DNA of 64,000 nt. Source: Escherichia marmotae (lineage in GTDB: Bacteria; Pseudomonadota; Gammaproteobacteria; Enterobacterales; Enterobacteriaceae). The stretch is from contig NZ_CP025979.1 of NCBI RefSeq assembly GCF_002900365.1, positions 1,054,001 through 1,118,000 of the forward strand. The letters run 5' to 3'. The position numbers and the translations under genes are program-made. How positions within the stretch are numbered: position 1 is the first letter of the stretch; the number at the start of each line of letters is the position of its first letter. Below the pieces are notes generated by a model. That model was not told where the DNA came from and ran no database searches. It was given only the letters and a program-made list of their open reading frames with translations. Below, one piece after another: positions 35,601 to 44,003 of this stretch.

Positions 35601-35703
35601 GCTCGCTCCGTCGTTATGGTTATAAAAACGTGACGAATATACCCACATTGGAGTAACAAGTGATCCTACACAGATCACACTACATTTTCTAAATCACCAT
35701 TTA

Positions 35704-35717
35704 TTGATCTGGATTAA
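35704..35717. promoter_or_regulatory. FNR-type site upstream of ompW (proximal)
   Basis: TTGAT-CTGG-ATTAA, one mismatch from TTGATnnnnATCAA. Its centre is 45 bases from the second site, in line with the two-site spacing I recall for FNR control of ompW. Confidence 0.6.
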
Positions 35718-35748
35718 TTTAGAAGTTGCATTGCAAATCCTGGTTAAT

Positions 35749-35762
35749 GTGATGTAAATCAA
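35749..35762. promoter_or_regulatory. FNR-type site upstream of ompW (distal)
   Basis: GTGAT-GTAA-ATCAA, one mismatch from TTGATnnnnATCAA. It could also be bound by CRP, since the half-site is TGTGAT. Confidence 0.6.
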
Positions 35763-36116
35763 TTCCACCGTATTTCACTCCAAATACATCCTTTTGCTAC
35801 CTTATTGCCTCTTGAATCTGGTTCCTTTTTGCTCTGCCACCCCAAAAAACCGTCAGTGTGTCGCTCTGAAAAGCACCTCTGGAAAACGGTAAACTGCGGT
35901 ATTTATGCAAACAGACCGTCCATATGGCAGAAATTTGCCATATCAGGAGAAGTCTGGGAAATCAACGAAACCTGTAATCGCGCCCACGCCCTCGGCGGAT
36001 TACCAGTGCTTTACAAAGATATGCTTTTCCATACATGTCCTGATGCTGCCACTGAGAGGCTAACCAGGGTACAATTGCCCGCTAATTAACACCTGCATAA
36101 AACTCAAGGAGAGTGC

Positions 36117-36860
36117 ATGTCTATCACGGCGCAGTCCGTATACCGTGACACCGGAAATTTCTTCCGTAATCAATTTATGACCATTCTGCTGGTATCACTG
36201 CTATGTGCATTTATCACAGTGGTGTCAGGACATGTTTTCTCACCCAGTGACGCACAACTTGCGCAGCTCAATGACGGTGTTCCCGTTAGTGGTAGCGGTG
36301 GGTTGTTCGATCTGGTACAAAATATGTCCCCGGAACAGCAGCAAATTTTGCTGCGTGCGTCTGCCGCGTCCACCTTTTCAGGATTAATCGGTAACGCCAT
36401 TCTCGCGGGCGGCGTATTATTAATTATCCAGCTAGTGTCCGCAGGTCAGCGGGTCAGCGCATTACGGGCAATTGGCGCGAGCGCTCCGGTATTACCGAAG
36501 TTATTCTTGCTAATCCTTCTGACGACGTTAATTGTGCAAATAGGCATCATGCTGGTGGTCGTTCCTGGTATCATCATGGCCATCCTGTTAGCACTGGCCC
36601 CCGTGATGCTGGTCCAGGATAAAATGGGCGTTTTCGCCTCCATGCGCAGCAGTATGCGACTGACATGGGCGAATATGCGTCTGGTGGCACCTGCGGTATT
36701 GAGCTGGTTACTGGCAAAAACATTGTTGTTGATGTTTGCCTCTTCGTTTGCCGCATTAACCCCAGAAATTGGCGCTGTACTGGCGAACACCTTGAGCAAT
36801 CTGATTTCAGCCGTATTGCTCATCTATCTGTTCCGCCTGTACATGTTAATTCGCCAATAA
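36117..36860 (+). CDS. yciC: Inner membrane protein YciC (UPF0259)
   Basis: A 247-residue polytopic membrane protein with about six hydrophobic segments (for example FMTILLVSLLCAFITVV and LLVVVPGIIMAILLALAPVML-like stretches). It matches YciC of E. coli in length and place. No enzymatic motif is visible; in E. coli, genetic links to envelope lipid homeostasis have been reported for the neighbouring yciB. It is followed 30 bases later by yciB on the same strand, probably in one transcript. Confidence 0.94.
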   Translation: MSITAQSVYRDTGNFFRNQFMTILLVSLLCAFITVVSGHVFSPSDAQLAQLNDGVPVSGSGGLFDLVQNMSPEQQQILLRASAASTFSGLIGNAILAGGVLLIIQLVSAGQRVSALRAIGASAPVLPKLFLLILLTTLIVQIGIMLVVVPGIIMAILLALAPVMLVQDKMGVFASMRSSMRLTWANMRLVAPAVLSWLLAKTLLLMFASSFAALTPEIGAVLANTLSNLISAVLLIYLFRLYMLIRQ

Positions 36861-36890
36861 TCCTGAAGCATTTGATTACGGAATCGTAAA

Positions 36891-37430
36891 ATGAAGCAGT
36901 TTCTTGATTTTTTACCGTTGGTTGTCTTCTTCGCGTTCTACAAGATTTATGACATCTATGCGGCAACTGCGGCGCTGATCGTCGCCACGGCGATTGTGCT
37001 TATTTATAGCTGGGTTCGCTTTCGTAAAGTTGAGAAGATGGCCCTGATCACCTTTGTTCTGGTGGCCGTCTTCGGTGGTCTGACGCTGTTCTTCCACAAT
37101 GATGAGTTTATTAAATGGAAGGTCACCGTCATTTACGCTCTGTTTGCCGGTGCCCTGTTGGTTAGCCAATGGGTAATGAAGAAACCGCTGATTCAACGTA
37201 TGTTGGGTAAAGAGCTTACTCTGCCACAACCGGTGTGGTCGAAGCTGAATCTGGCCTGGGCAATCTTTTTTATCCTTTGTGGGCTGGCGAACATCTACAT
37301 CGCATTCTGGCTGCCACAAAATATTTGGGTCAACTTCAAAGTGTTTGGTCTGACCGCCCTCACCTTAATCTTCACACTGTTAAGCGGTATCTATATCTAT
37401 CGCCACATGCCACAGGAAGATAAATCATAA
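36891..37430 (+). CDS. yciB: Inner membrane septation protein YciB (IspZ)
   Basis: A 179-residue membrane protein with five hydrophobic helices, beginning MKQFLDFLPLVVFFAFYKIY, the family signature. It belongs to the IspA/IspZ septation family, and in E. coli it interacts with cell elongation and division proteins and affects envelope synthesis. Length equals that of K-12 YciB. It sits between yciC and yciA on the same strand. Confidence 0.95.
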   Translation: MKQFLDFLPLVVFFAFYKIYDIYAATAALIVATAIVLIYSWVRFRKVEKMALITFVLVAVFGGLTLFFHNDEFIKWKVTVIYALFAGALLVSQWVMKKPLIQRMLGKELTLPQPVWSKLNLAWAIFFILCGLANIYIAFWLPQNIWVNFKVFGLTALTLIFTLLSGIYIYRHMPQEDKS

Positions 37431-37534
37431 TCTGCCAGCCAGTCCTGCGGGACTGGCGCTGCATCTCCTCTGTTCTCATCAGGAAAATCATAGTAGCATC
37501 GCGCCTGTGATTTTCCTTTTTAGTCGGTTTTACC

Positions 37535-37933
37535 ATGTCAACAACACATAACGTCCCCCAGGGCGATCTGGTTTTACGAACTTTAGCCATGCCTGCCGAT
37601 ACCAATGCTAATGGCGATATTTTTGGTGGTTGGTTGATGTCGCAGATGGATATTGGCGGTGCCATTCTGGCAAAAGAAATTGCACACGGTCGCGTCGTGA
37701 CCGTTCGCGTGGAAGGCATGACCTTTCTGCGACCTGTAGCAGTCGGTGATGTGGTGTGCTGCTATGCACGCTGTGTCCAAAAAGGGACAACATCGGTCAG
37801 TATCAATATTGAAGTGTGGGTGAAAAAAGTGGCGTCCGAACCGATTGGGCAACGCTATAAAGCGACAGAAGCGTTATTTAAGTATGTCGCTGTTGATCCT
37901 GAAGGAAAGCCTCGCACTTTACCCGTTGAGTAA
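37535..37933 (+). CDS. yciA: Acyl-CoA thioesterase YciA
   Basis: A 132-residue hotdog-fold thioesterase. The catalytic/CoA motif NANGDIFGGWLMSQMD is at about residues 24-39 and is followed by the acot-type strand VVTVRVEGMTFLRPVAVGD. It hydrolyses a broad range of acyl-CoAs and is feedback-inhibited by CoA in the H. influenzae and E. coli proteins. It converges on tonB and ends 4 bases before a shared bidirectional terminator. Confidence 0.96.
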   Translation: MSTTHNVPQGDLVLRTLAMPADTNANGDIFGGWLMSQMDIGGAILAKEIAHGRVVTVRVEGMTFLRPVAVGDVVCCYARCVQKGTTSVSINIEVWVKKVASEPIGQRYKATEALFKYVAVDPEGKPRTLPVE

Positions 37934-37936
37934 TAG

Positions 37937-37964
37937 TCAAAAGCCTCCTGTTGGAGGCTTTTGA
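37937..37964. terminator. Bidirectional yciA/tonB terminator
   Basis: A perfect 12-bp stem TCAAAAGCCTCC / GGAGGCTTTTGA with loop TGTT between two convergent genes; T-rich DNA follows on the + strand (GTTTTTG) and AAAAG reads as CTTTT on the other. Confidence 0.88.
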
Positions 37965-37972
37965 GTTTTTGC

Positions 37973-38692
37973 TTACTGAATTTCGGTGGTGCCATTAATT
38001 TTAAACAGAATGTTTACCACAATTCCACTCCCTGGTTTACCCGGCTCGTAACGCCATCTGCGCATCGCGTTTTTCACTTCACGCTCAAACATATTCGCAG
38101 GTTTGGCAGAAAGAATTTGTACGTTATCCACCCGGCCATCCGGTGTAACGTCAAACTTAACCTTGACCTGCCCTTCAATGCGCAATGCCTGCGCGCGCGC
38201 TGGATACTGCGGCTGATTACGGCTTAGTGCGCGCGGACCTGACGCCACACTGGTAACTGGCTTGCTGCTTGCAGCCGTTGCCGTACTGGATGTCGGGCGA
38301 GTCGGTGCCGTATTTTCAAACGGTGACGCCGGGCGCGATTCTACCGGTTTAACATCGCGTTTTGGCTGTTCCTGCACCTTTTTCACCGGCTTCGGTTTTG
38401 GCTTAGGTTTCGGCTTCGGCTTTTCAATGACCACCGGCGCTTCTTTTGGCGGCTCTGGTATCGGCTCAGGTTCCGGCTCTGGCTCCACCACCGGCTCTGG
38501 CGGCGGTTGAACAGCTTGTGGCGGTTCAAGATCCGCTGGTGCAACCATGGTGACAGAAATCGGCTGCGCAGGCGCAGGTAGTTCAATAACCTGATGTACC
38601 GAGGTATAGAGTAGACCCGCCACAACAGCACCATGAATGCAGACCGAAAGTAACGTCGGCCAGGGGAAGCGGCGAGGTAAATCAAGGGTCAT
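37973..38692 (-). CDS. tonB: Energy transducer TonB
   Basis: A 239-residue protein anchored in the inner membrane by residues 12-32 (SVCIHGAVVAGLLYTSVHQV region, with the His that talks to ExbD). The long periplasmic spacer has Glu-Pro repeats (PEPEPEPIPEPP) and Lys-Pro repeats (KPKPKPKPKP). The C-terminal domain (residues about 150-239, ending NGTTEIQ) grips the TonB box of outer-membrane receptors. It powers siderophore and B12 uptake. The start at 38692 gives the E. coli length; an upstream 17-codon extension is not used in K-12. Confidence 0.97.
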   Translation of the reverse strand: MTLDLPRRFPWPTLLSVCIHGAVVAGLLYTSVHQVIELPAPAQPISVTMVAPADLEPPQAVQPPPEPVVEPEPEPEPIPEPPKEAPVVIEKPKPKPKPKPKPVKKVQEQPKRDVKPVESRPASPFENTAPTRPTSSTATAASSKPVTSVASGPRALSRNQPQYPARAQALRIEGQVKVKFDVTPDGRVDNVQILSAKPANMFEREVKNAMRRWRYEPGKPGSGIVVNILFKINGTTEIQ

Positions 38693-38735
38693 TGAAGTCA
38701 TAATCGTTTCAGTAGAAAAACCAGGCCTCGATTTT

Positions 38736-38758
38736 AAATGCAAATAGCAATCATATTC
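38736..38758. promoter_or_regulatory. Possible Fur box upstream of tonB
   Basis: Read toward tonB, this is GAATATGATTGCTATTTGCA and a few flanking bases, an imperfect Fur-like inverted arrangement about 45 bases before the start codon. tonB is Fur-repressed in E. coli. Confidence 0.5.
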
Positions 38759-38915
38759 AATAAGGCAAGGCGATCAGGATCAGTGAAAATGCATTTTTTG
38801 GCTCAATTGACCTTACTTTAAGTACAGCCTTAACAAAGACATCATCTTTCCGTTGCAGATCTTTGTCCTTTCAAATAACGTACTTTACAACTTTTCCGAA
38901 CAAGGAGTTGCGCCC

Positions 38916-39212
38916 GTGTTGTATGTTATTTACGCTCAAGACAAAGCCGATAGCCTCGAAAAACGTCTTTCCGTTCGTCCGGCACATTTAGCACGTTTAC
39001 AGTTACTGCATGATGAAGGCCGTTTACTGACGGCGGGACCAATGCCTGCGGTTGATAGCAATGATCCGGGTGCCGCAGGTTTTACCGGATCGACGGTGAT
39101 TGCTGAATTTGAATCTCTGGAAGCAGCGCAAGCCTGGGCCGATGCCGATCCTTACGTAGCGGCCGGTGTATATGAACAAGTATCAGTGAAACTCTTCAAA
39201 AAAGTATTCTGA
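38916..39212 (+). CDS. yciI: YciI family protein
   Basis: A 98-residue ferredoxin-like-fold protein of the YCII family. The conserved His and Asp lie in VRPAHLARL and ADADPYVAAGVYEQV. GTG at 38916 is the start I prefer, because AAGGAG lies about 9 bases upstream and the length equals the K-12 protein; in-frame codons further upstream are not conserved-looking. The family has been proposed to have a muconolactone-isomerase-like or dehydrochlorinase-like activity, but the role in E. coli is not known. Followed by a terminator at 39230. Confidence 0.93.
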   Translation: MLYVIYAQDKADSLEKRLSVRPAHLARLQLLHDEGRLLTAGPMPAVDSNDPGAAGFTGSTVIAEFESLEAAQAWADADPYVAAGVYEQVSVKLFKKVF

Positions 39213-39531
39213 ACATTTTCTCTTCTTCTAAGGGGCACGATGGTGAAAATCGTGCCCTTATTTATTGTTTCCTGACTTAGGTACACCACACAATGATTGC
39301 TCCAGGAGCAACAAACAGTTAATAACTTTATCTGTATATCCTGATATATCATCAGCATATTCAGGGGAAAAATACATAATATCCTCCCCTTATGCGACAG
39401 AGCGCCTTAAAACCTTTGATTGCGACGGATAAAGTCATCTACTATTGATTAACACATTCGCGAGTCGTATGTATGTTCACATTATGTACGCGTAAAGATA
39501 ATTAAACAAAATTGTGGTTACAGAGGTATCA
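39213..39531. other. yciI-kch intergenic region
   Basis: A 319-base gap. It opens with an intrinsic terminator for yciI (listed separately) and ends with the kch promoter region. No coding frame is supported between them. Confidence 0.5.
39230..39262 (+). terminator. yciI terminator
   Basis: Imperfect stem AAGGGGCACGA / TCGTGCCCTT (one bulged G) followed by ATTTATTG, 18 bases after the yciI stop. Confidence 0.7.
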
Positions 39532-40773
39532 GTGAGTCACTGGGCTACATTCCGGCAAACAGCGGTAAATTTATGGGTGACACTACGGCACGATATTATC
39601 GCGTTGGCCGTCTTTCTAAATGGATTGCTTATTTTCAAAACAATCTATGGCATGTCGGTCAATCTGCTCGATATTTTCCATATCCAGGCATTTTCAGAAC
39701 TTGACCTCTCCCTTCTGGCGAATGCCCCTCTGTTTATGCTGGGTGTCTTTCTTGTACTGAACTCAATCGGCTTGCTGTTTCGGGCAAAACTGGCGTGGGC
39801 GATCAGTATCATTTTATTGCTGATTACACTTATCTACACTCTACACTTCTATCCCTGGCTGAAATTCAGCATTGGGTTTTGCATCTTTACACTGGTGATT
39901 TTGCTGGTGCTGCGCAAAGACTTCTCCCACAGTAGTGCCGCAGCCGGAACAATTTTCGCTTTTATTAGTTTTACGACGTTACTGTTTTATTCCACCTATG
40001 GCGCGCTTTATTTAAGCGAAGGTTTTAATCCGAGAATAGAGAGTCTGATGACGGCCTTCTATTTTTCGATAGAAACGATGTCAACGGTGGGCTATGGCGA
40101 TATCGTCCCTGTTTCTGAATCGGCACGTCTGTTTACTATTTCGGTTATTATTTCCGGCATTACTGTTTTCGCCACCTCCATGACGTCTATTTTTGGTCCG
40201 CTTATCCGCGGAGGATTCAATAAACTTGTGAAAGGAAACAAGCATACGATGAATCGTAAAGATCACTTTATTGTTTGCGGGCACTCCATTCTGGCAATCA
40301 ACACGATTCTGCAACTGAATCAACGCGGACAAAATGTGACTGTTATCAGTAATCTGCCAGAAGATGACATCAAACAACTCGAACAGCGATTAGGTGACAA
40401 TGCTGATGTTATTTCCGGGGACAGCAATGACAGTTCGGTATTAAAGAAAGCGGGAATCGATCACTGCCGGGCTATTCTGGCGCTCAGTGATAACGATGCA
40501 GATAACGCTTTTGTCGTCCTGTCGGCTAAAGATATGAGCAAAGATGTCAAAACAGTGCTTGCCGTCAGTGATAGCAAAAATCTCAACAAAATTAAAATGG
40601 TACATCCGGACATCATTCTCTCGCCGCAACTGTTCGGCAGTGAAATCCTGGCGCGTATTCTCAATGGTGAAGAAGTTAATAATGATATGCTCGTCTCAAT
40701 GTTGCTGAACTCCGGGCATGGTATTTTCAGCGATAAGAACGACGATGATGGCAACGAAACTGTGAAAAAATAA
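39532..40773 (+). CDS. kch: Voltage-gated K+ channel homologue Kch
   Basis: A 413-residue six-TM potassium channel with the selectivity filter STVGYGD (residues about 182-188 of the protein) and a C-terminal cytoplasmic RCK domain (HFIVCGHSILAINTILQL, then DADNAFVVLSAKDMS). GTG at 39532 (VSHWATF) is the start, preceded by AGAGG. The C-terminal tail reads FSDKNDDDGNETVKK, unlike the longer tail I recall in K-12 Kch, leaving the protein about four residues shorter. The physiological role is unclear; it may help set membrane potential. Confidence 0.94.
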   Translation: MSHWATFRQTAVNLWVTLRHDIIALAVFLNGLLIFKTIYGMSVNLLDIFHIQAFSELDLSLLANAPLFMLGVFLVLNSIGLLFRAKLAWAISIILLLITLIYTLHFYPWLKFSIGFCIFTLVILLVLRKDFSHSSAAAGTIFAFISFTTLLFYSTYGALYLSEGFNPRIESLMTAFYFSIETMSTVGYGDIVPVSESARLFTISVIISGITVFATSMTSIFGPLIRGGFNKLVKGNKHTMNRKDHFIVCGHSILAINTILQLNQRGQNVTVISNLPEDDIKQLEQRLGDNADVISGDSNDSSVLKKAGIDHCRAILALSDNDADNAFVVLSAKDMSKDVKTVLAVSDSKNLNKIKMVHPDIILSPQLFGSEILARILNGEEVNNDMLVSMLLNSGHGIFSDKNDDDGNETVKK

Positions 40774-40781
40774 AACCGGAT

Positions 40782-40800
40782 GGGCACCGTGATGGTGCCC
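40782..40800. terminator. Hairpin between kch and yciY
   Basis: Stem GGGCACC / GGTGCCC with a 5-base loop between two convergent genes. No clear T-tract. Confidence 0.5.
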
Positions 40801-40807
40801 GGCTCAT

Positions 40808-40981
40808 TCAGATATTGTAGATCGCAAACAATAACGAGTTACGCTGTTTGTTTAGAAGGCACTTCCTGATGCTGTGGATACGCATATTTCGGCGCGACTG
40901 CCCCTCAAGCCAACGCGATTTCCGTCGGCTAGCCTGACGCTGCATGCGCCAGCGCCCCACTTCCGTTCTACTCCGCTTCAT
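40808..40981 (-). CDS. yciY: Small basic protein YciY (57 aa)
   Basis: A 57-residue strongly basic protein, MKRSRTEVGRWRMQRQ at the start and LLFAIYNI at the end. It matches YciY of E. coli. I used the ATG at 40981; longer in-frame extensions would run into the clsA promoter region. It lies between kch (convergent) and clsA (divergent). Function unknown; the Arg/Lys-rich body could bind nucleic acid, but nothing proves it. Confidence 0.8.
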   Translation of the reverse strand: MKRSRTEVGRWRMQRQASRRKSRWLEGQSRRNMRIHSIRKCLLNKQRNSLLFAIYNI

Positions 40982-41123
40982 GTTAACTACTCTATGCAAT
41001 AACAGAGTGGTCATTATACCTCCGCCCCCGACGCTGACCAGTGCTTTTCCGGTGTTTTTATTTGCCAGATGAATCCATATGCGTAAACTCATAACAATGC
41101 GCTTTCAAAAGGATTTCTAATCT

Positions 41124-42584
41124 ATGACAACCGTTTATACGTTGGTGAGTTGGTTGGCCATTCTGGGATACTGGTTGCTCATTGCAGGCGTAACATTACG
41201 CATTCTAATGAAACGACGCGCCGTTCCCTCCGCTATGGCCTGGCTGTTGGTCATTTACATTCTGCCTCTGGTCGGAATTATTGCCTATCTGGCAGTCGGT
41301 GAACTGCATTTAGGCAAGCGCCGCGCCGAACGTGCAAGAGCGATGTGGCCTTCTACGGCTAAATGGCTTAACGATCTTAAAGCCTGTAAACACATTTTCG
41401 CGGAAGAAAATAGCAGTGTCGCCGGACCGTTATTTAAGCTCTGCGAGCGCCGTCAGGGTATCGCGGGCGTTAAAGGTAACCAACTGCAACTGATGACCGA
41501 GTCTGATGATGTGATGCAGGCGTTGATCCGTGACATCCAACTGGCTCGCCATAATATTGAGATGGTGTTTTACATCTGGCAGCCCGGCGGCATGGCAGAT
41601 CAGGTGGCTGAGTCGTTGATGGCCGCAGCCCGCCGCGGTATTCATTGCCGACTGATGCTCGACTCTGCCGGGAGTGTGGCTTTCTTTCGCAGCCCGTGGC
41701 CGGAGCTGATGCGTAATGCTGGTATCGAAGTGGTCGAATCCTTAAAGGTTAACCTGATGCGCGTATTTTTACGCCGCATGGATCTGCGCCAGCACCGCAA
41801 GATGATCATGATTGATAATTACATTGCCTATACCGGTAGCATGAATATGGTCGATCCACGTTTCTTCAAACAGGATGCGGGAGTAGGACAATGGATTGAC
41901 CTGATGGCCCGCATGGAAGGTCCTATTGCTACCGCCATGGGGATTATTTATTCCTGCGACTGGGAGATTGAAACCGGAAAACGCATTCTGCCACCGCCGC
42001 CTGATGTCAATATTATGCCGTTTGAACAGTCCAGCGGGCATACGATCCATACCATAGCTTCTGGCCCCGGCTTCCCGGAAGACCTGATTCACCAGGCGTT
42101 ACTCACCGCTGCATATTCAGCACGCGAATATTTAATCATGACGACGCCCTACTTCGTGCCCAGCGATGACTTACTTCACGCGATTTGCACAGCAGCACAG
42201 CGCGGAGTTGATGTCAGTATTATTCTGCCGCGTAAAAATGACTCAATGCTGGTAGGCTGGGCCAGCCGCGCATTCTTTACTGAACTGTTGGCCGCTGGGG
42301 TTAAAATTTATCAGTTTGAAGGCGGGTTATTACATACCAAGAGCGTGCTGGTCGATGGCGAACTAAGTCTGGTGGGGACTGTGAACCTTGATATGCGCAG
42401 CCTGTGGTTAAATTTTGAGATCACGCTGGCGATCGACGATAAAGGTTTTGGTGCTGACCTGGCTGCTGTTCAGGACGATTATATCTCGCGCTCACGTCTG
42501 CTTGATGCGCGGCTGTGGGCAAAACGACCGCTCTGGCAGCGCGTTGCCGAGCGACTGTTTTACTTCTTCAGTCCGTTGCTGTAA
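41124..42584 (+). CDS. clsA: Cardiolipin synthase A ClsA
   Basis: A 486-residue inner-membrane enzyme that makes cardiolipin from two phosphatidylglycerols. Two N-terminal transmembrane helices (residues 5-25 and about 38-58) precede two phospholipase-D motifs: HRKMIMIDNYIAYTGS (HxK...D) and HTKSVLVDGELSLVGT. Length equals ClsA of E. coli. It diverges from yciY and is followed by yciU 34 bases later. Confidence 0.97.
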   Translation: MTTVYTLVSWLAILGYWLLIAGVTLRILMKRRAVPSAMAWLLVIYILPLVGIIAYLAVGELHLGKRRAERARAMWPSTAKWLNDLKACKHIFAEENSSVAGPLFKLCERRQGIAGVKGNQLQLMTESDDVMQALIRDIQLARHNIEMVFYIWQPGGMADQVAESLMAAARRGIHCRLMLDSAGSVAFFRSPWPELMRNAGIEVVESLKVNLMRVFLRRMDLRQHRKMIMIDNYIAYTGSMNMVDPRFFKQDAGVGQWIDLMARMEGPIATAMGIIYSCDWEIETGKRILPPPPDVNIMPFEQSSGHTIHTIASGPGFPEDLIHQALLTAAYSAREYLIMTTPYFVPSDDLLHAICTAAQRGVDVSIILPRKNDSMLVGWASRAFFTELLAAGVKIYQFEGGLLHTKSVLVDGELSLVGTVNLDMRSLWLNFEITLAIDDKGFGADLAAVQDDYISRSRLLDARLWAKRPLWQRVAERLFYFFSPLL

Positions 42585-42618
42585 AACGTCGCCAACAGAT
42601 GTTAAACGGGTAGTGACT

Positions 42619-42948
42619 ATGGATATGGATTTAAACAATCGCCTGACTGAAGATGAAACGCTTGAGCAGGCTTATGATATTTTTCTCGAACTGGCCGCAG
42701 ATAATCTCGATCCGGCGGATGTTCTGCTGTTCAATCTTCAGTTTGAAGAACGTGGCGGTGCGGAGTTATTCGACCCGGCAGAAGACTGGCAGGAACATGT
42801 TGATTACGATTTGAACCCGGACTTTTTTGCAGAAGTGGTGATTGGTCTGGCGGACAGTGAAGATGGTGAAATTAACGATGTTTTCGCCCGTATCCTGTTA
42901 TGTCGCGAAAAAGATCACAAACTTTGCCATATCATCTGGCGTGAATAA
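42619..42948 (+). CDS. yciU: Conserved acidic protein YciU (HI1450 family)
   Basis: A 109-residue highly acidic protein, MDMDLNNRLTEDETLEQAYD at the start and HKLCHIIWRE at the end. The H. influenzae homologue HI1450 has a dsDNA-mimic-like fold, which fits the many Asp/Glu residues. It follows clsA in the same direction and ends before a bidirectional terminator that separates it from oppF. Start chosen at the ATG at 42619, giving K-12 length. Confidence 0.92.
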   Translation: MDMDLNNRLTEDETLEQAYDIFLELAADNLDPADVLLFNLQFEERGGAELFDPAEDWQEHVDYDLNPDFFAEVVIGLADSEDGEINDVFARILLCREKDHKLCHIIWRE

Positions 42949-42966
42949 ATATCGCTTTTGGTGTGA

Positions 42967-42998
42967 AAAAGGGCTGACGGTTGTCAGCCCTTTTGTTT
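42967..42998. terminator. Bidirectional yciU/oppF terminator
   Basis: A 12-bp stem AAAAGGGCTGAC / GTCAGCCCTTTT with loop GGTT, followed by GTTTTT on the + strand and preceded by a run of A that reads as T for oppF. Confidence 0.88.
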
Positions 42999-44003
42999 TT
43001 AAAGCGGATCGACTTTCAGGCAAGAGACCGCATGTCTGAAACTGCCCTCCAGCACCGGGCGCGTTTTGGCACATTCCGGGCCGGCGATCGGGCAACGTGT
43101 GCGGAACACACAACCAGACGGAGGATTGATGGGCGAAGGCAATTCCCCTTCCAGTAACTGGATGGATTCGTTCTTCTCCAGATCCGGATCAGGAATTGGC
43201 ACCGCCGACATCAAGGCTTTGGTATAAGGATGCAGCGGATTGTGGTAGACCTCATCATACGTCCCCAGCTCCACCGCGTGTCCGAGATACATCACCAGCA
43301 CGCGATCGGAAATGTGTTTTACCACTGCCAGATCGTGAGCAATAAAAATTAATGACAATCCCATCTCACGTTGCAACTGCTGGAGCAGGTTCACCACCTG
43401 TGCCTGAATTGACACGTCCAGCGCCGAAACAGGCTCATCGCAGATAATCAGTTTCGGTTCAAGAATGAGTGCACGTGCAATTCCGATACGCTGGCACTGC
43501 CCCCCGGAGAACTCATGCGGATAGCGGTTAATCAGGTTAGGTAGCAAGCCGACTTTCATCATCATCGCCTTCACGCGCTCACGGACTTCCTGGCGTGACA
43601 TTTTCGGATGATAGGTACGCAGCGGTTCAGCGATGATCTCGCCAATCGTCATACGTGGGTTAAGAGACGCCAGCGGGTCCTGAAAAATCATCTGGATATC
43701 ACTGCGAACGGCACGCCATTCATCAGGCTTCATCCCTAACAACTCTTTTCCTAACCACGCGACGCGCCCATCGGTCGCTTTAACCAGGCCAATAATAGCG
43801 CGGGCAAAGGTGGATTTACCGCAACCGGATTCCCCTACTACGCCTAATGTCTCCCCTTCATAAAGTCGAAGTGTGACTCCATCAACGGCTTTCAGGGTTT
43901 TCGCCGGTTGCCAGAACCACTGTTTGCCATCTTTAATCTCAAAGTGAACTTTCAGATCGGCAATTTCCAGGAGAACTTTTCTTTCTTCCGTAACAGTATT
44001 CAT
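42999..44003 (-). CDS. oppF: Oligopeptide ABC transporter ATP-binding protein OppF
   Basis: A 334-residue ATPase: Walker A GESGCGKST, ABC signature FSGGQCQRIGIARAL, Walker B LIICDEPVSALD and a C-terminal oligopeptide-transporter domain with Cys motifs (CVFRTRCPIAGPEC) typical of the Opp/Dpp group. With OppD it drives peptide import through OppBC. Its start overlaps the oppD stop by 4 bases. Last gene of oppABCDF. Confidence 0.97.
   Translation of the reverse strand: MNTVTEERKVLLEIADLKVHFEIKDGKQWFWQPAKTLKAVDGVTLRLYEGETLGVVGESGCGKSTFARAIIGLVKATDGRVAWLGKELLGMKPDEWRAVRSDIQMIFQDPLASLNPRMTIGEIIAEPLRTYHPKMSRQEVRERVKAMMMKVGLLPNLINRYPHEFSGGQCQRIGIARALILEPKLIICDEPVSALDVSIQAQVVNLLQQLQREMGLSLIFIAHDLAVVKHISDRVLVMYLGHAVELGTYDEVYHNPLHPYTKALMSAVPIPDPDLEKNESIQLLEGELPSPINPPSGCVFRTRCPIAGPECAKTRPVLEGSFRHAVSCLKVDPL

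Larger units (their letters stand above)
35601..36116. promoter_or_regulatory. ompW-yciC divergent regulatory region
   Basis: A 516-base gap between divergent genes. It contains two FNR-type boxes (listed separately) on the ompW side. A 94-codon frame at 35805-36089 runs toward yciC, but its composition is not coding-like and I do not call it. CTCAAGGAGAGTGC lies before the yciC ATG. Confidence 0.6.

Noticed and set aside
35805..36089. A 94-codon frame upstream of yciC
   Set aside because: Cys/Arg/Trp-rich, low-complexity-looking product without a ribosome site; lies in the ompW-yciC regulatory gap.
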